Notes: generated from the sequence alone by a model not told the origin. Positions 13,501 to 26,600 are shown, counted from the first letter of the stretch. The stretch: 64,000 nucleotides of DNA from Lumbricus terrestris (GCA_949752735.1 OX457038.1:59013957-59077956); one strand, 5' to 3'. Numbers and translations are program-made.

Positions 13501-15165
13501 AGTGTGATGGGCAGTCAGGATCCAGATCCAGTCCGGAGGCTCTAAATACTGGGGCTATATTTCACTAAAGGTTTGACACTCCTCATATGAGATCATACGG
13601 GTTTGAACCTAGGGTCACTGCGCTAGACAGTGCACCACAGATCACTCACCAACTGACTAGCATTTAACCAGACATAATCTCCACTGAACTGACAGCCTAC
13701 TGAAAATACAAGCTCATTAGAATTAATTCACCACCAAAATTTCATAATCATAATATTTCGAATCTTACTGTCTTTTGAGACATCAACATGGAATTCCTCC
13801 TTCTGCGATTTCTCTGAAGGTGTTTCTTTTGGTTTTGATTCTGCAGCGGTAGTAGTAGCAGCAGCAGAGTCTGCAACCGGTTTTTCGTCATCATCGTCCA
13901 ACACCAGTTGGTCCTCCTCTTGCCCAGCCTCATCTGCAACATTTAAAATACAACATTTATAAGTTCAAATTAAATTTTAAATTAAGTATCTTTAATAATA
14001 TGAACTTCAATATACTGGTTGAGTGCCAGTCTTGTGGCACAAAAGGTAGTGCTCTCATTTGCAATGGTCACTGTGCAATGAATTCAAAGATGCTCGGAAC
14101 ATTAACCACTAGCCTACCAACACCAACATATCATTGTGTGCATTTAAGTATGAAACATTCATACAGTGTCTTTCAAAAAGATTTAGAAGAGATTAAAATT
14201 GCACACACCATCGGCCCAGACAACCAGATCATCGTCTCCGTTGTCTGCCTCTTTATTTCCAGTCCCTTCTTCTTCGTCTTCTGGCTGCTGATGACCTTGT
14301 GCATCGAGAATCTCTAAAATATGCAGAATGCCAATTGCCATGAAATTCACATTGTCAGAATTACCCCAAATGGAAACTTAGGTCAAATTTCTATTCCGAA
14401 CTGAAACGCAAAATCCCCAAATGTTACGTCATCATCCAGATGTTTCCTAACACTCTGGCTGCTTAACTTTACTATTTTGAACATACACAATGTAAGACAC
14501 ATTGTGTCAACAAGTCCCAAGCAGTCAAAGTGAAAACACAATCAAATTATCACCATTTGTCATTCAATCATTGAACATATAAATGTCTAATGAGCCTCTT
14601 TTGCAATAGTCAACTGAGGATTCAGTGAGCTGAGTGGAGAAATGCTGCAGGTGAACAAAGAGGTGGAAGAACATAACCCTTCACATAGTTTAAAGCCAAA
14701 CATTTTGACATTGTTAAATATTCTCATTCTATAACTAATCTCACTGGCCTAGTCCATAACTTACATTAGTCATCACTTTGGTCTTGTAACTTAAAAACAA
14801 CATAACTTTGGGCCTATAGTCCGTAATCAGTCCTATATACTTATGTGATGCCATTTTGGTCCAATAGCAGTATCAAACATAAGTCTGGTACAAATTCTGG
14901 TGAGAGAACTTTCATAGCCTACTAATCCTATTCCTTTTTACCTAAAGTTTGCTGCTGCATATCTGTGCAAACAGACTGAACTATAATCTGAAATGCATGG
15001 CATTGTTTAAACAAACGTACCTCTGTCGTTGGCTTCAAGCCGAGCAACGAGGTCTGCCTTTCTGCCCGTTGTTTCAAGGCCTCGGCCAACCAACTCTTCC
15101 TTCAGCTGAGCCACCGTCAGATCTTCCCACTCACTCACAAGCATGACATCATCATTGCCTGACAT
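4552..15165 (-). CDS. SAP- and RRM-domain RNA-binding protein with RS and RGG-rich C-terminus (hnRNP-like), 16 coding exons, 598 aa
   Basis: Exons in transcript order: 15165-15021, 14313-14209, 13933-13769, 13056-12988, 12356-12206, 11920-11799, 11290-11246, 10311-10170, 9444-9317, 8849-8737, 8427-8201, 7813-7700, 6072-5975, 5502-5419, 5049-5002, 4592-4552. All introns are GT-AG and all phases agree, giving 1797 nt with a single TAA. The ATG at 15165 follows GTCGCC and opens MSGNDDVMLVSEWEDLTVAQ. A SAP DNA/RNA-binding helix-turn-helix lies at about 13-47. An acidic segment with DDDD runs to about 140. A canonical RRM lies at about 272-358, with RNP2 LMFVSNLP and RNP1 GYAFVEYP. A basic/acidic linker and an RS-like tract (about 435-470) come next, then a Gly/Arg/Tyr-rich tail ending HRGGYNY. 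Residues 180-255 (MQNIIMYP..KGYLRLKFGSAS) may be a second, degenerate RRM. Expected role: nuclear pre-mRNA or chromatin-associated RNA binding. The exact orthologue was not recognised. SAFB is a poor fit because its RRM core motifs differ. Confidence 0.88.
6253..7206. mobile_element. Non-autonomous DNA transposon with 26-bp TIRs (PIF/Harbinger-like), 954 bp
   Basis: Perfect terminal inverted repeats start GGGGTCATTGCATAATTACG and continue TAACGC. The flanking trinucleotide TAA is present on both sides (6250-6252, 7207-7209), matching the TWA duplications of PIF/Harbinger. Subterminal GGGTGGGTGGG and ACGTTACG motifs recur at both ends. There is no transposase reading frame. The element sits in an intron of the SAP/RRM gene between the exons at 7700 and 6072. 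Confidence 0.8.
13575..13665 (-). mobile_element. tRNA-like SINE head fragment
   Basis: On the minus strand GTGGTGCACTGTCTAGCGCAG is followed by B box GGTTCAAACCC with tRNA-like spacing. It lies in an intron of the SAP/RRM gene. The downstream body is diverged and the 3' limit is unclear. Confidence 0.5.
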
Positions 15166-16200
15166 GGCGACCTACAAACCATGTTCATTCAGTACTAATG
15201 ACATGACATGTTAACTGCACTATACCAGACAATCAGCAAAAATTCTTTTATCTTTCAAACTATATGCAAGACACTGCATTGGCGTATGATTAAGGATTTA
15301 TGCATGTATATATGTGTTCTCTAGCTCATTTTAGCTTATTTAATAAAAGAAATACCTTCTTTTTTAAAGTATGTTTTTCATAGTCTCTTCGTCAATGACT
15401 TACTTACTTCTTTCGCAGAAATATTAGGCTATTGATCAGAATGCTCTACGCTGTCCAAATCTGAGACGGCTATAATGTCTATTCACTGCACATCTGTGAC
15501 CGAGCCATCATGTCATGCTCACTCACCTTCTTATATATTATATAAAAGTAATAAAATAATTGCCATTACAATTGTTAATTAATTGAATTAGTTTTTAATA
15601 GCAGATGAATTGAACGTCCTGGAATTCCAGCAATCCCCATGCGCACTGGTTGAAAAATCACTGCTGTAAATCATTCCAACAACAGCAAGAATGATATGGT
15701 GTACTCAAATTGCTGAAATTAGTAGCAAATCGCAACCTCATCATCGTTTTGCAAAAATATGGGAGAATATGTTTATTTAATGATATATGTAACATAGAAA
15801 TACATCGGTAGCCCAATTTTCGAATATTTCCGACTTATATCAGCATTTCACATGAACCACCACGTTTTGTTCCATGGATATCAGAATCAGCTCGATAGCG
15901 CATCTCAATCGCCTCACAATGTAATCTGTACATCGATTTAAATGTCATTTATTATCGAATATTTTTGCTCACACAATGACAAAATCTAAAAATTACGGCT
16001 AGCACGCTTGTTAATCTTCCTCGTCAATAGACAGCGTTGCACAAAAGGCTCAATCAAGACCCGGATGATCAGGGCAGTGACGCTTTCTTTTCCAACAAAA
16101 CTGATGTTCACGCTATACTGTGTCTAACTATAAAGACTCGTGTACAACATAAAATTTTACCTCGTTACCTATAGCAAAGCAAAATTAAAACAACAACTCA

Positions 16201-16330
16201 CGGATTTTGTAATTGCACGCTTTTACTTTTATTTTGTAACACTCCACGAATATGGCGACAAAACCAAGCGGCGCATTCGATGGCTTCGACGTTTGCGTCG
16301 CACAAAGCACTTATAGCCCAACGCGCAAAT
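16201..16330 (-). promoter_or_regulatory. Probable 5'UTR exon and promoter region of the SAP/RRM gene
   Basis: On the minus strand a good donor (ATCC/GTGAGTTG) lies at 16201/16200, about 1 kb upstream of the acceptor at 15171/15172 that opens the ATG exon. CpGs cluster locally at 16250-16320 in otherwise AT-rich DNA. No TATA box is evident. Transcription start is inferred only. Confidence 0.4.
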
Positions 16331-16399
16331 ACATTAGCAAATACATTAGCGCACGTGCACGAAGTTTTGAAATAATATAAGCCAAATATAATAATTATA

Positions 16400-16478
16400 A
16401 CAGGGTTTACGCTGGTTCAGGAATCAGAAGGCTCGAGATCTGTGTGAGAACCACCAATAAGAATGCAAATTAAATACG
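16400..16478 (-). mobile_element. LINE 3'-end stem-loop remnant (CR1-like family)
   Basis: Read on the minus strand, GGTGGTTCTCACACAGATCTCGAG..GAACCAGCGTAAACCCTGTTATA has the same GTGGTTC..GAACCAC stem, AAACCC and TGTTA layout as the 3' ends at 18341-18431, 54520-54597 and 55012-55086. It is a 5'-truncated copy consisting only of the 3'UTR. Confidence 0.7.
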
Positions 16479-16539
16479 AATGTGATTTAATGACATCCTA
16501 TTGAAAATAAGTTAATAAAATAAGCTGGATTCCTTCCAT

Positions 16540-16842
16540 CCGACTCCCCCAAAGCAGCCATTATGGCTGAGTCTGCTGATGCTGCACTCTTTGCAGCTAT
16601 TATTATAGATGACAATCATGTTCTTCGCAAATTTTTCTCCGATAGACTCCCTGGAAAATACAATCTACGCCCTAGGCTACATCCATTCGAACTAACCAAT
16701 AAAAACAATAAAAGCTTCATAACACGGATGCTGTATAAAAACATTTACTAGGCTTTATCCGCTGCTCCTTTGTGCTTGTTAACTGTCGCGTTATGTCGAT
16801 CGGTTATTTTGTCAATAAAACGAATATCTATCTATCTATCTA
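16540..16842 (+). mobile_element. LINE 3' fragment with (TATC)n tail
   Basis: A short open frame (16563-16751) ends KYNLRPRLHPFE..FITRMLYKNIY. It matches the C-terminal signature of the larger LINE fragment at 56230-56793 (YSLRPRSHN..FITRMLFK). It is followed by AATAAA and a (TATC)n run, typical of a LINE 3' terminus. It is a 5'-truncated, dead copy. Confidence 0.7.
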
Positions 16843-17074
16843 TAAGTTTTATTCCATATTCTGTGTACATTTTATTTAGTGTTGCTTAATATAATTATAT
16901 AGCAGCTTTCTGCGATGGGGAGAGTATGGTTTTGTTTTTTGAGGGAATTAATCCTGTAGAATTTTATTGAAGGTTAAGGTTAAGTAATCAGGCTCTCGAG
17001 AGCAATTCGTTGCTGAGAGCAGTGCAATTGAACTAGACTCCTGAGGAGACATGGCATCAGTTAATGCGACTTCA

Positions 17075-17152
17075 TTTTTAGGTTCAGTTTGTGAAGGTGC
17101 ATGGATGGCCAGTTTTTAGGCTCAGTTTATGAAGGTGGATGGCCAGTCCTCA
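17075..17152. repeat. About 36-bp tandem duplication
   Basis: TTTTTAGG(T/C)TCAGTTT(G/A)TGAAGGTG followed by GGATGGCCAG occurs twice in succession. Confidence 0.7.
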
Positions 17153-17159
17153 CCGTCTC

Positions 17160-17330
17160 TTCTACCCACCGCCAATTTACGGTCGGTGTAGCCTACACAT
17201 CATAGCTGAGTTGGCTAGTGGGTGCGGGCACAAAATCTGAGCACAAATTTTGTCCTGACGGGAATTTGAGCCCTTTGGCTTGACAGTCCAGCATGAAAAC
17301 TAGACTACCGTGCACTCCCATTGCTGTCGA
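17160..17330 (-). mobile_element. tRNA-like SINE copy
   Basis: On the minus strand GTGCACGGTAGTCTAGTTTTC is followed by GGCTCAAATTCCCG, resembling tRNA A and B boxes at normal spacing, with a short downstream body. Diverged; family unknown. Confidence 0.5.
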
Positions 17331-17454
17331 ACATAAAATTATAGGTCTTCTCGTATCGTTCTTTATAAAATACAAAACAACTGAAATTTTATAATACCAC
17401 CCTTAAAAGTGTACATTGAAGCTCGGCAGACCATTAAGAACCGGTAGACTGGAA

Positions 17455-17625
17455 AAATTAAGTTTTCAGTTCAGATTGAAAGACGGTCTCTCTAAAAGAG
17501 TTGCATGAGGAGCGATAAAGTTCCAGATGAAGAAACCAGCAAATGTGTAAGAACGCCAGCCAAAGACAAAACATGTATCAGGAACAACATACTTTCCAGC
17601 AGATGCTGATTAAAGAGAAGAGCAA
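17455..17625 (-). mobile_element. Degenerate LINE C-terminal remnant
   Basis: In one minus-strand frame the text CFVFGWRSYTFAGFFIWNFI is followed by HATLLERPSFNLN. It resembles the common LINE ORF2 ending (FSVAGxxxWNxLPxxxRxxxSLxxFK). There are no other supporting motifs. Confidence 0.35.
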
Positions 17626-17689
17626 CCTTTAACAGACTTGCAAGGTGTGACCGTGTGACCACAGAAGTTAAGTACGATGGCACCTGTAC

Positions 17690-18340
17690 GCGCTTTGTGC
17701 ACTTGAAGTGAGTGCGCTCACAGACACATAAAGGCCAGTGTAAAGAACATTAATCGCTCACACTCGTCCCCAGGCAAATTCTATAGACATGGACAAAGAC
17801 AATCTTGGACAAATGCTCCGATTTGTTCAAATGCTTTCTGTACCTGATAGCGGTGAGTCTATCAGATATTTCATCAATAATCGAGTGTAATAATAATCTT
17901 TAGTGGCAGGATGGCTTCGACACCATATCACATGTGCAGTATCAATAAAAGATTTCATCCAATGGCTTTTGAGTCACTATAGGAAAATGTGTCTGTGTTT
18001 TTGTAATGTAAACTCTAGTAAAGTAAAACGGCACCCGCTCATTCTTGAGTGTATCTGTGATTGAGAAGTTTATGACAACATGGGTCAGTAGTCAGGATAT
18101 GTATCCTGGCGACAATGTTGTGTATTGTTTTTCTATAATGCTTACTAGCTCTTAATTTAAAATTAGATTTATTCAGTGCTCACGGCAAGTTCTGAAGAAA
18201 ACACTTATTGACGAGTGACGATCATAGGCAGAGTATGGCAATGTATTATTAGAGAGAAGATTATTATTATTAGTCCTGTATTATTAGACCAAGAGCTAAT
18301 GGGTGAGGTAGTACGCAGTAAGCTATAACGCATGGGGCTT
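17690..18340. other. Intergenic spacer, nothing recognised
   Basis: AT-rich sequence with no convincing exon, RNA gene or terminal repeats. Confidence 0.5.
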
Positions 18341-19340
18341 TAACATAACATAACATAACATAACATCGGTTTTAAGTGGTTCAGAAGACGCTGGGTCTGT
18401 GTTAGAACCACTGCAAATTAAACTGGAACATTTAATAGCCCAATTTCCCTAGCTTCCTTTTAAATGCTGAGACCGTGTCCACCGACACAGTGCTGTCATC
18501 CAAGCCGTTCCACATGTCTACAACTCTAGCACTAAAGAATTTTTGTCCCAATGTTCCTCTCGGCTTCTTAAACAATTTGTACCTATGACCCCGAGTTGCT
18601 TTGATTGGTGCTAATTCAAAGAATTTCTCCCGACCTAGTGCTTCCTTTCCAGTAATGATCTTGTATGCTTCAATTAGGTCTCCCCTGCTCCTCCGTCTCT
18701 CCAGTGTTGTTAGCCCACACCTTTCCAACCTCTCTTCGTAGCTCAAATCTTTGTAGCCCCAAATCATCTTCGTAGCTCTTCTTTGCACTTTCTCCAATTT
18801 TTCAATGTCCTGTTTCAGGTATGGGTTCCATGGCTGAATGCAGTATTCCAACTGTGGCCTAACCAGTGATTTATACAACCTCAGTAATGTGTCCTTGTCC
18901 CTGGTAACTATTGTCCTTTTTATCATGCCTAATGTTGAATTTGCCTTTTTTGATGCTTCAGCACATTGCCTTGAAGGTTTTGCACTCTTGTGCATAATCA
19001 CTCCTAAGTCCCTTTCTTCCTCGCTAACCCTCAGTACCTTACCCCCCATTTCATATGCAAACTCCTGGTTTCTTTTCCCCATATGCATCACTGAACACTT
19101 TTCCAAATTAAAGAGCATTTGCCAGTCCTGCGACCATCTAAACATTCTTCGTAGATCTTCCTGTAGTATCTCTGCTTCTTCTTCATTACCCACTGCTCTA
19201 CATAGTTTTGTGTCATCCGCAAACTTAGAATTTGAATTGAGTCTATTGAACATAGGCGAGGAGGCCGTGGCAGATGATAAGGCAAGATTCCCATGTGTGG
19301 GTTTCCATTCCAAATTGACAAACTCCCATTCCACTTTCAC
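18341..19340 (-). mobile_element. CR1-like LINE, 5'-truncated, with long open reverse-transcriptase C-terminus
   Basis: A 302-residue open frame (18432-19340, minus) carries the catalytic FADDTKL box. It continues with CSVMHMG, EERDLGV, LYKSLVRPQLEYCIQPWNP, KVQRRATKMI, LSYEERL and a WNGLDD..AFKRKLGKLGY end. These are hallmark blocks of the CR1/Jockey-type RT thumb and C-terminal region. The upstream fingers and palm and the endonuclease are missing. The 3'UTR (18341-18431) holds a GTGGTTC..GAACCAC stem-loop and then a (TGTTA)n tail. The intact frame suggests fairly recent insertion. Confidence 0.9.
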
Positions 19341-20399
19341 GAAATCTTATGCCGCTTTCCCCATGATCCATGATTGTATAATAATCAAGAACACGATCTG
19401 ACTTTAATCTGATTTATTCTGGTAACACAGAAGAAATATAAAACGCAAGTAAGCAGACATATTTCCTAAGAAACAGCTTGGGGAACATAGGCAGTGAACT
19501 GCGACTAGATTGGCCCTTCTGTTCGGAGTGTTCGCAAGTCTCCAAGCACAACAATCTTGCCACCACTATAACTGAAGCTTTGTGAATAGCTGGTGCTCAT
19601 GCATGCCTCTTAAACGGTGCTTTTAAATAAAGGCTGGACAATGCAAAATGTATGCTCTACATTAGGATATTGTACAACAAAAGATAGCAATAACGTCTAG
19701 TAAAACTGACATAAATTTAAAGTTCTATTCCCAGATCTTTTCTAAAATTTTAAACATCATATTGGCAACCAAATAGTGTGACTTTGAAGATAAAGATTTT
19801 CAAAAAGTGTCTAATTTTTGGAAAAACACACAATTCCACATTTACTAATCATAATCACAAATGGCAGACCATATTGCAATGTATTTAACTTTGCATAAAT
19901 ATAGTGTCATTTTAAAGATACTCAACTTCAATCAGAAACTTCGTATACATACATCTATGCATAAGTAAATGTAAATGAATACGCAACAAATGCTTTCGAT
20001 CTCTTAGCATTTACTATGGCAGTCGACAATATGAGTGTAAAGTATCCTAAAAGTAGCTTTAAACAGACGATGCTATAGAAATGATCTTAATTACAATTAC
20101 ATTTGTACCTCAATATGCATCAGCTCATTCAGCTGGTCTGTACATGATATCAGCTGGTATGTACGTGAGGAAAAATTGATGATAAAATGGTGCAAAGTGC
20201 AATGTAGAAGTAAAGAGAATAGCTTTCGAGTGAAAATGCTTTCGATAAAAGCAAGGAATTGATGAGAGGGAAGCGAAATAGGAAGCTGAAGAGAAGAGTT
20301 TTATCATAGCAGTAAAATGGAGTGGGACAAAAAACGGATTGGAAGCAAGGAAAATGAAGAAGGAATACTTCAAAAAAGATTGGAGGCCTTTGAGATGTG

Positions 20400-20710
20400 G
20401 ATTATGACATTCAACTGACTCTCTTTGAGAGTCAGCTGAATGAAATGCAGGACAAATGAAGAGATTCTACAAATGATGCATAAAAAGAAGCCCTGATAGG
20501 AACAAAGACAAGCTGACAGAGAGTCTTGGGTTCACGGAATAAGGGGAGATTCTTCCTAAGAACCACAACTCAGGCAAGAATGGAGGGCAAGATGACGAGA
20601 GGAAGACCAAGAACGATGTTTTTGGACCGGATAATGAGGAAGGACTACAGCAAATTGATTAATAGAACTGAACGTGATGAATGGCGCCACTGGGCATACA
20701 TTGTATGAAC
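20400..20710 (+). mobile_element. Degenerate LINE ORF C-terminal fragment
   Basis: The frames RMSWT..(stops)..TTQARMEGKMTRGRPRTMFL and YSKLINRTERDEWRHWA reproduce the ending seen in RTE/L1-like ORFs (RISWTxxxTNEE..LEGKxxxxRGRPRxxWxD..RDxWR). The first half is broken by stop codons. Confidence 0.6.
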
Positions 20711-20937
20711 CTGCCTTGGAAGGCTGAGAACCAAAAGAAGGTATGAACATATCATCTTGTCAAACATATTCAGGTCTCTCACATCGTACTTATAAGAGGC
20801 TGTTTGGCTTATAAAGTGTAAAATGCATTCTCAGACATAAATATATACATAAAAAGACATACATAAATTCTTCAGCTTAATTTAACAAAGTTTACAGCTT
20901 GTTTGCTCCCAGAACTATACAGGCTTTATACAGATAA

Positions 20938-20969
<32 letters not shown>

Positions 20970-23611
20970 TGCTATACACATATAACGTGACTCAAATAGC
21001 ACTTCTTTTTTATACATGATATAAACGAAATTAATATTTTTAATATATATTTAAACAGTAAGAAACACCGATTAGGCCTATTTACACCTATGCCAGCATA
21101 ATTTACATACCATTAAACATAAGACATGTGCATACAATGATATTTTATATGCAATGCACCTCATTGTAATTGGGTGAATCTGGGTGCTTCTCACGCAAAT
21201 GAATGAATACTACAAGATTTACATGCCTCAATCGTGTGAAAATTATGTAATTATATCGTGACATCTCCTCAATTTCTGTCCAATCCAGACATCACTGTCT
21301 GAATCAGAGGCAACAGTCAGACACTAAAAGGAGAGGAGAAAATTAAAAAACTGATTGGTCCTCAAAATAGAAATCTGTAAGTTGTCACTTCAAGGATGAG
21401 GTTGTTGGTGCCAACCTTACAAGTAAAGGTGTCTATTCTAGACAGTGAGTGAGGCTAAGCTAAAAGCAAGTGCATTGATAGCGTTAGCTACAAATAACAA
21501 CTAATGCAACAATAAAAGCTTAGCACCAAACTTCAAATGGTCTCAACTCAACAAAACATTCATGAACACTAAATAACTACAGCACACTGCAACTACGACA
21601 GAATTATACGTGCATCTAATCCGTTTATTCCTTCACAAAGTCAAAGAATCACTGGTACAACGTAACCATATTCCATGAAAAGTGTCCCCCATCATACCAT
21701 GACACTTTTTCAATCTGAGCTAATCTCTTCAAATTTAATTCAAAATCAAAAGTACAATGATGCCCTCTTAAAGCTGGCTTCATTAAAGCAAGAAACCGAA
21801 AAATAATTCAGGTTTAGGAAGTGATTGTGCATTGTCTGCAACATGAACTTTATCATGTATTGACCCAAATGTAACCTAAAAAACCAGTAGTTAATTTCAT
21901 CAGGCCATTTCATCAGGCATGTGATGCTGCCACAGAAATAATGACCATTACCATTTATTTCAGCAGCAAGTCGTTGATGGGATTTCATCTGATCTACAGA
22001 TGAAGCTGCATATAAGGTTTTGACAGAGCAGATGAATTGGAGAAAAAACAATTAACTTCATGTTTATAACTTCCTAATCTAATTAAGAAATATCCTGAGG
22101 CAGACAACTGAACGAGATCATACAAAAAACTCGGATGGATATCGCTGCATATGTTTGGGCATTCTGAATTCAAAAGTGATATATTATAGCACCCCAAAAA
22201 TGTACCTAAAAGCTGAAAGCATGCTCTTATCATCTGTTTGAAAGCAAGACAGCTACAAAGGAATTTCTCATCTGTTTTGAACTCAGCCAAACAAAAAGAG
22301 CTCTGCATCCTTGGAATCGAAACACAAAAGTCATCACTCTAGTAACTGAGAAAATTGCCAGAATTGGTGCATAAAGTCATCAATTTCTTTCGCATTCTTC
22401 CTTTTCCTATCTCTCAAACTGCAAACTGATATGCTCTGAACAGAATTCTTCACACAAGGCAAGGTAAGATTATTATCTTAGCATATGGTAGTTGCTAATT
22501 TATTACACACATCTCTCAACAACAGACCTCATACGTGTGGTCCTGAATTTCAGATGAATTCAAACATCTAAATCATAACTCTGAAAAACCTTCAGTATCA
22601 ATCAATTTGCCATGGTAATTTTTTCCCCAACCCCACATGTCACTGCCCCAAAGAGAGCAGTGAACCTGTGTTAGGGGTGCCACTGCTCAATGGCTGCATG
22701 CATGTAAAAAATGAAAACTACCAGTATTAATTATCACTACTAACATCTCTAACTATTAATGAAAACTTGAAGTAGCCTAGAGATAGCCAAAACACTGCAG
22801 CTGAATACAAAACAACGAGCTACAAGTCATTAAAATGAAGAACTGGAAGGAAAAAAAGAAACGAAGACAAGGTGCTGCTGACTGAATGACAGGATGTCTT
22901 GCTCTGATAAAGGTTAGGAAAGTTGTGTCATATCTCAAGAAAATTTTATCAACTACGACTTGCATATTATGTTGGTTGCTGAATAGAGCATGCATGTTAT
23001 GCTGCATAACCTCAGTTATAAAGACCGCTGTTGACAAGAGGTGTGTAATATAAGAGCAGCCACCATAGCTTACATTGCAAGCATAAGAACGAAACTGGAA
23101 AGTGATGAATAAACAAAAGACGAAAGAAAATGTTGACGAGAAAGCACAGCTGCCCTGTTTTATCCAACTAGCCACCTTTATGTTTTAAATATAAATAAAA
23201 AAAGGTAAAATATTCACTTAACCGGGTAATTTCAGTACAAACTCCAAACTTCCACAGCATTCTAGACAAATGATGTCAATGACAGACCCATGACATTCGT
23301 ACAACACAAACAGAACACAGTACCTTAAACTCTGATCATTCATGTACGATAACTACAGTTAATCTCAAACAAAGACAGAACTGAAAGAAGACGACAAAAA
23401 TCAGTCTACGGAAAGTAAATGCTTAAATTACACGCAGCATTAGCCAGACTTGAAATGAATCTGAGCCACATGGATCTTGGCAGACAGCGACTAGAACCTG
23501 ATGGCTACTGTTCACGTGCAGTTCTGAACCAGAAGATCAATAGGCTCAATAGCCATTGTGGACGATCAAGGCAAAAGCCTCTTAGTTCAACTGACAAACA
23601 CTTGGAAAAGA
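20710..23611 (-). other. Downstream flank and 3'UTR region of the ULK gene
   Basis: No further exon of ULK or another gene was recognised. Candidate AATAAA signals on the minus strand appear near 22500 and 21629, so the transcript may end in this interval, but the site is undetermined. A short (ATGT)n tract is at 20940-20970. Confidence 0.4.
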
Positions 23612-26600
23612 TCAGGAGTATCTGGAGAACTGGGAATTGCCCACGTTGGATAAATGTCGCTCCACTCTCTCTTTGTCTGCAAAATCACATGAAATAAATG
23701 CAAATTATGCAATTTCACTGTAGCCAGCTTAAAACATTACATCCAGGATACCATTATAAAGCACCGCATGTTATAATGGCATAATGAGGTTACTGTTTAA
23801 AAAAGTCATATGCAGGGCTGTACTCAAGGGTATACGCGGGTATACGGCGTATACTCACCTCCGGGAAAAAATGACAGCGTATTCTCACATAAAACAACGA
23901 GGGTACACGCGGGTATACAGCGCGTATACCCACCTCAGTAAAACCAAGTCAAACACGGCGGCAGCGTGTACTCACCTCAAAAGTTTTGAGTACAGCACTG
24001 GTCATATGTTCAACAATGGTTTAAAATTGGAATGACTTTCCTTGTCCTATCTGCTGACCTTTGAATTTATTTTTACATGTAACCAAACTACACTTTTACT
24101 TCCCATACCAATTTCTTGTGTGATTAATCATCTGTGAATAAGCTGGTTCACACAATTCAACTTTTTGGATACTGAAAAATGTGAAGTTTACTATCACAGT
24201 AGTCCAAAGAAAACTCATCCATTTGTTTAATTTTTCTTCTTCTTCTATCAGAGTGATAGAGTTCGACAAAAAACCCAATCTTCACCTGGGCTTTAGGCAG
24301 TTTGTATAATGGTTTTCTCTGATCTCCCTCTTGGTTCTCAACTGGACCCTTTATTTGCTATGAAAGGTAGCAACCATCAATTGATGCCTTAACCATCGTC
24401 ACAGCAGTGCTATAACTTCTGGGATGTTCCTGTAATTCTTATTATATACATGTGGTCAAGAAGATAGTTTCAGGAGATGTGCTTACAATCAGTAAGAATT
24501 CTTTTGTCATCTGGACTGTTTGTCTGCTGTATGAGACTGTGCAGTAAAATGATTCCCTCTCGATAATAACGCAACGACTGAAATAATAACAAAACATGCT
24601 AATAAATTAAATGTATTCCAGGGGTAAAGTAAAGGAGGCAGGTTGTGACTAATAAGAGAGTAAAGGTGGCTGGTAAGAAAGTTCAGGGATGACTTCCATC
24701 CCTTAGAGCTATTTAGATATTTTGCCTTCTACTCTTGCATGAGATAATTTCTCAATCAGACTTCCAAGTTAGTTTGTGATCTAAGCATGAATCCCCAAAG
24801 ACCTGACCTTAGGTTAAGGGTCACTGCATTACCATAGGGATGCGGTGTTAACAAAGTAGTCATCCACTTCTGCCTACTACCCATGAGGAGCTGCACCCCA
24901 GCTAAGCCAGGCAAAATTGAAATTAGATACCATTACACCACAATGAAAGTAAGTCTTAATTAAGATAAGGTCAGAAGTACAGCAAGATTAGACACAAGTT
25001 CTGCTCTCAGCTTGGCATCAAACATGTTTTGTGCCATGTCTAACAGCCTACAATGATTTTTAATACTTGTTATTCCATGACTGACTGCTGTGGATGCATT
25101 GTGGTAAACTTTAAACTTCACGTAAGCTACATGTCCTTATTCATATTGCTGTTTCATATTAGATCCAGCATGCCTAGCTATGAAAACAATCAAACAATCT
25201 TTCAGAAAATCTGATGTCCTACCATTTGGCCATTTCCAAAGATTTCCTCACGAGCTCCTGTCCGACACTACAAGCAGACAGTCACCATGAATTACAAGTC
25301 AGTAAAGAGTTTTCGGCAACAAATCTCTGATTGTATCTACCAGGGACGGATCCAGGGGGCCACTCCGGCCATGGCCCCCCATTTAGAAATTTCTTTATTC
25401 TTGACCAGCTATTGTGCTCGAAAAGTAGACGTGCCCCCTCCCCCATAGGACTTTGCCCCCCCCTTCGAAAATTTCTGTATCCGCCCTTGGTATCTACAGT
25501 GCATTATCACAGGCAGCTCTCAAAAGCTATATCAATCTCTCTGACTGACCAAAACAAGTGTGTCTATAGGACAGACAGACTCATATTTATTTTTTGCACA
25601 TATCATTGCCCAGAAAAATCATTAGTCAGTCGAATGCAATAAATTAAAACCCAGCACACATAGTTGACATCACAACATATTGCAGGTGACTTCATCCAAA
25701 ACAACAAAAACAGAATAAAAAAGTGTCATTTAGCCTACAGTTACCCACAGGTAATTCCATGCATTAATATCACGCTGGCTCCTGTGGCCTGGAATCTCAC
25801 ACTAAAACTGATCTGACCCTGATCTTGCAGGTGTCTCAATTTGAGAGCAAATCACCTGAAGTGAAAAATTTGTTCCATCTGCGCATATCTGACAACTCCA
25901 ATGCAACATGATGCTTTAACCCTCTCCCTCTGAATCCAAATGGTAATTTATTTGCACCCATTGATGGCATCTGGATGAGATGACAATGAAGATCTTTATA
26001 CTCACGGACTCGATGGCATGTGCATAAAGTAGTTTGTCCGCAAGAACCGCAGCTGCAGAGGAGTTGACCTTGGCGGCTGCGACGTTCAGAGACTTGCACT
26101 TGGCAAGACATTGCTGATAGACGTCGTTCATCTCCTTCAGAACTAAACAAACAGACATCAGATCAAGTCTTGACTGTTGAGGTAATGACATAATTATACT
26201 ATCGTATAGAAGTTGTCTGATATTGAGATATTGGCACACGTCCTCAAAGTAGAGAAGCTTAGTGTCATCGACCGATGCATGTCTTAGATAGTGGAGCCAA
26301 ATAAATAAATAGAACTCAATCAGTAAATGAGAATCAAATGTAATCAAATATGTTGAATTCCAATAGCAACACGAGGCATCAACTGATGATCATTCAAGCG
26401 AAGAAAATGTAATTTAACGGAGTTGGAGAAGGACGACTGAGTTCAAAACAGATCATGAAATCAAAAGGTAATTGTTCGTATTGGATGAGCTGTTAATAAG
26501 CATTAGAAAAATTACCTCACTATAGTGAAACCTTATTATTACGCAGTAGCTGACACGAATGACTCCCAAAGAACATGTACAAAAAGAGATTACAATTTAA

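Noticed and set aside
14000..14317. 105-codon plus-strand frame
   Set aside because: Overlaps the antisense of the SAP/RRM exon at 14209-14313. No independent features.
18838..19401. 187-codon plus-strand frame
   Set aside because: Antisense shadow of the LINE ORF at 18432-19340.
23419..23697. 92-codon plus-strand frame
   Set aside because: Antisense of the terminal ULK exon and its 3'UTR. The minus-strand reading [15 protein letters not shown] explains the conservation-like openness.
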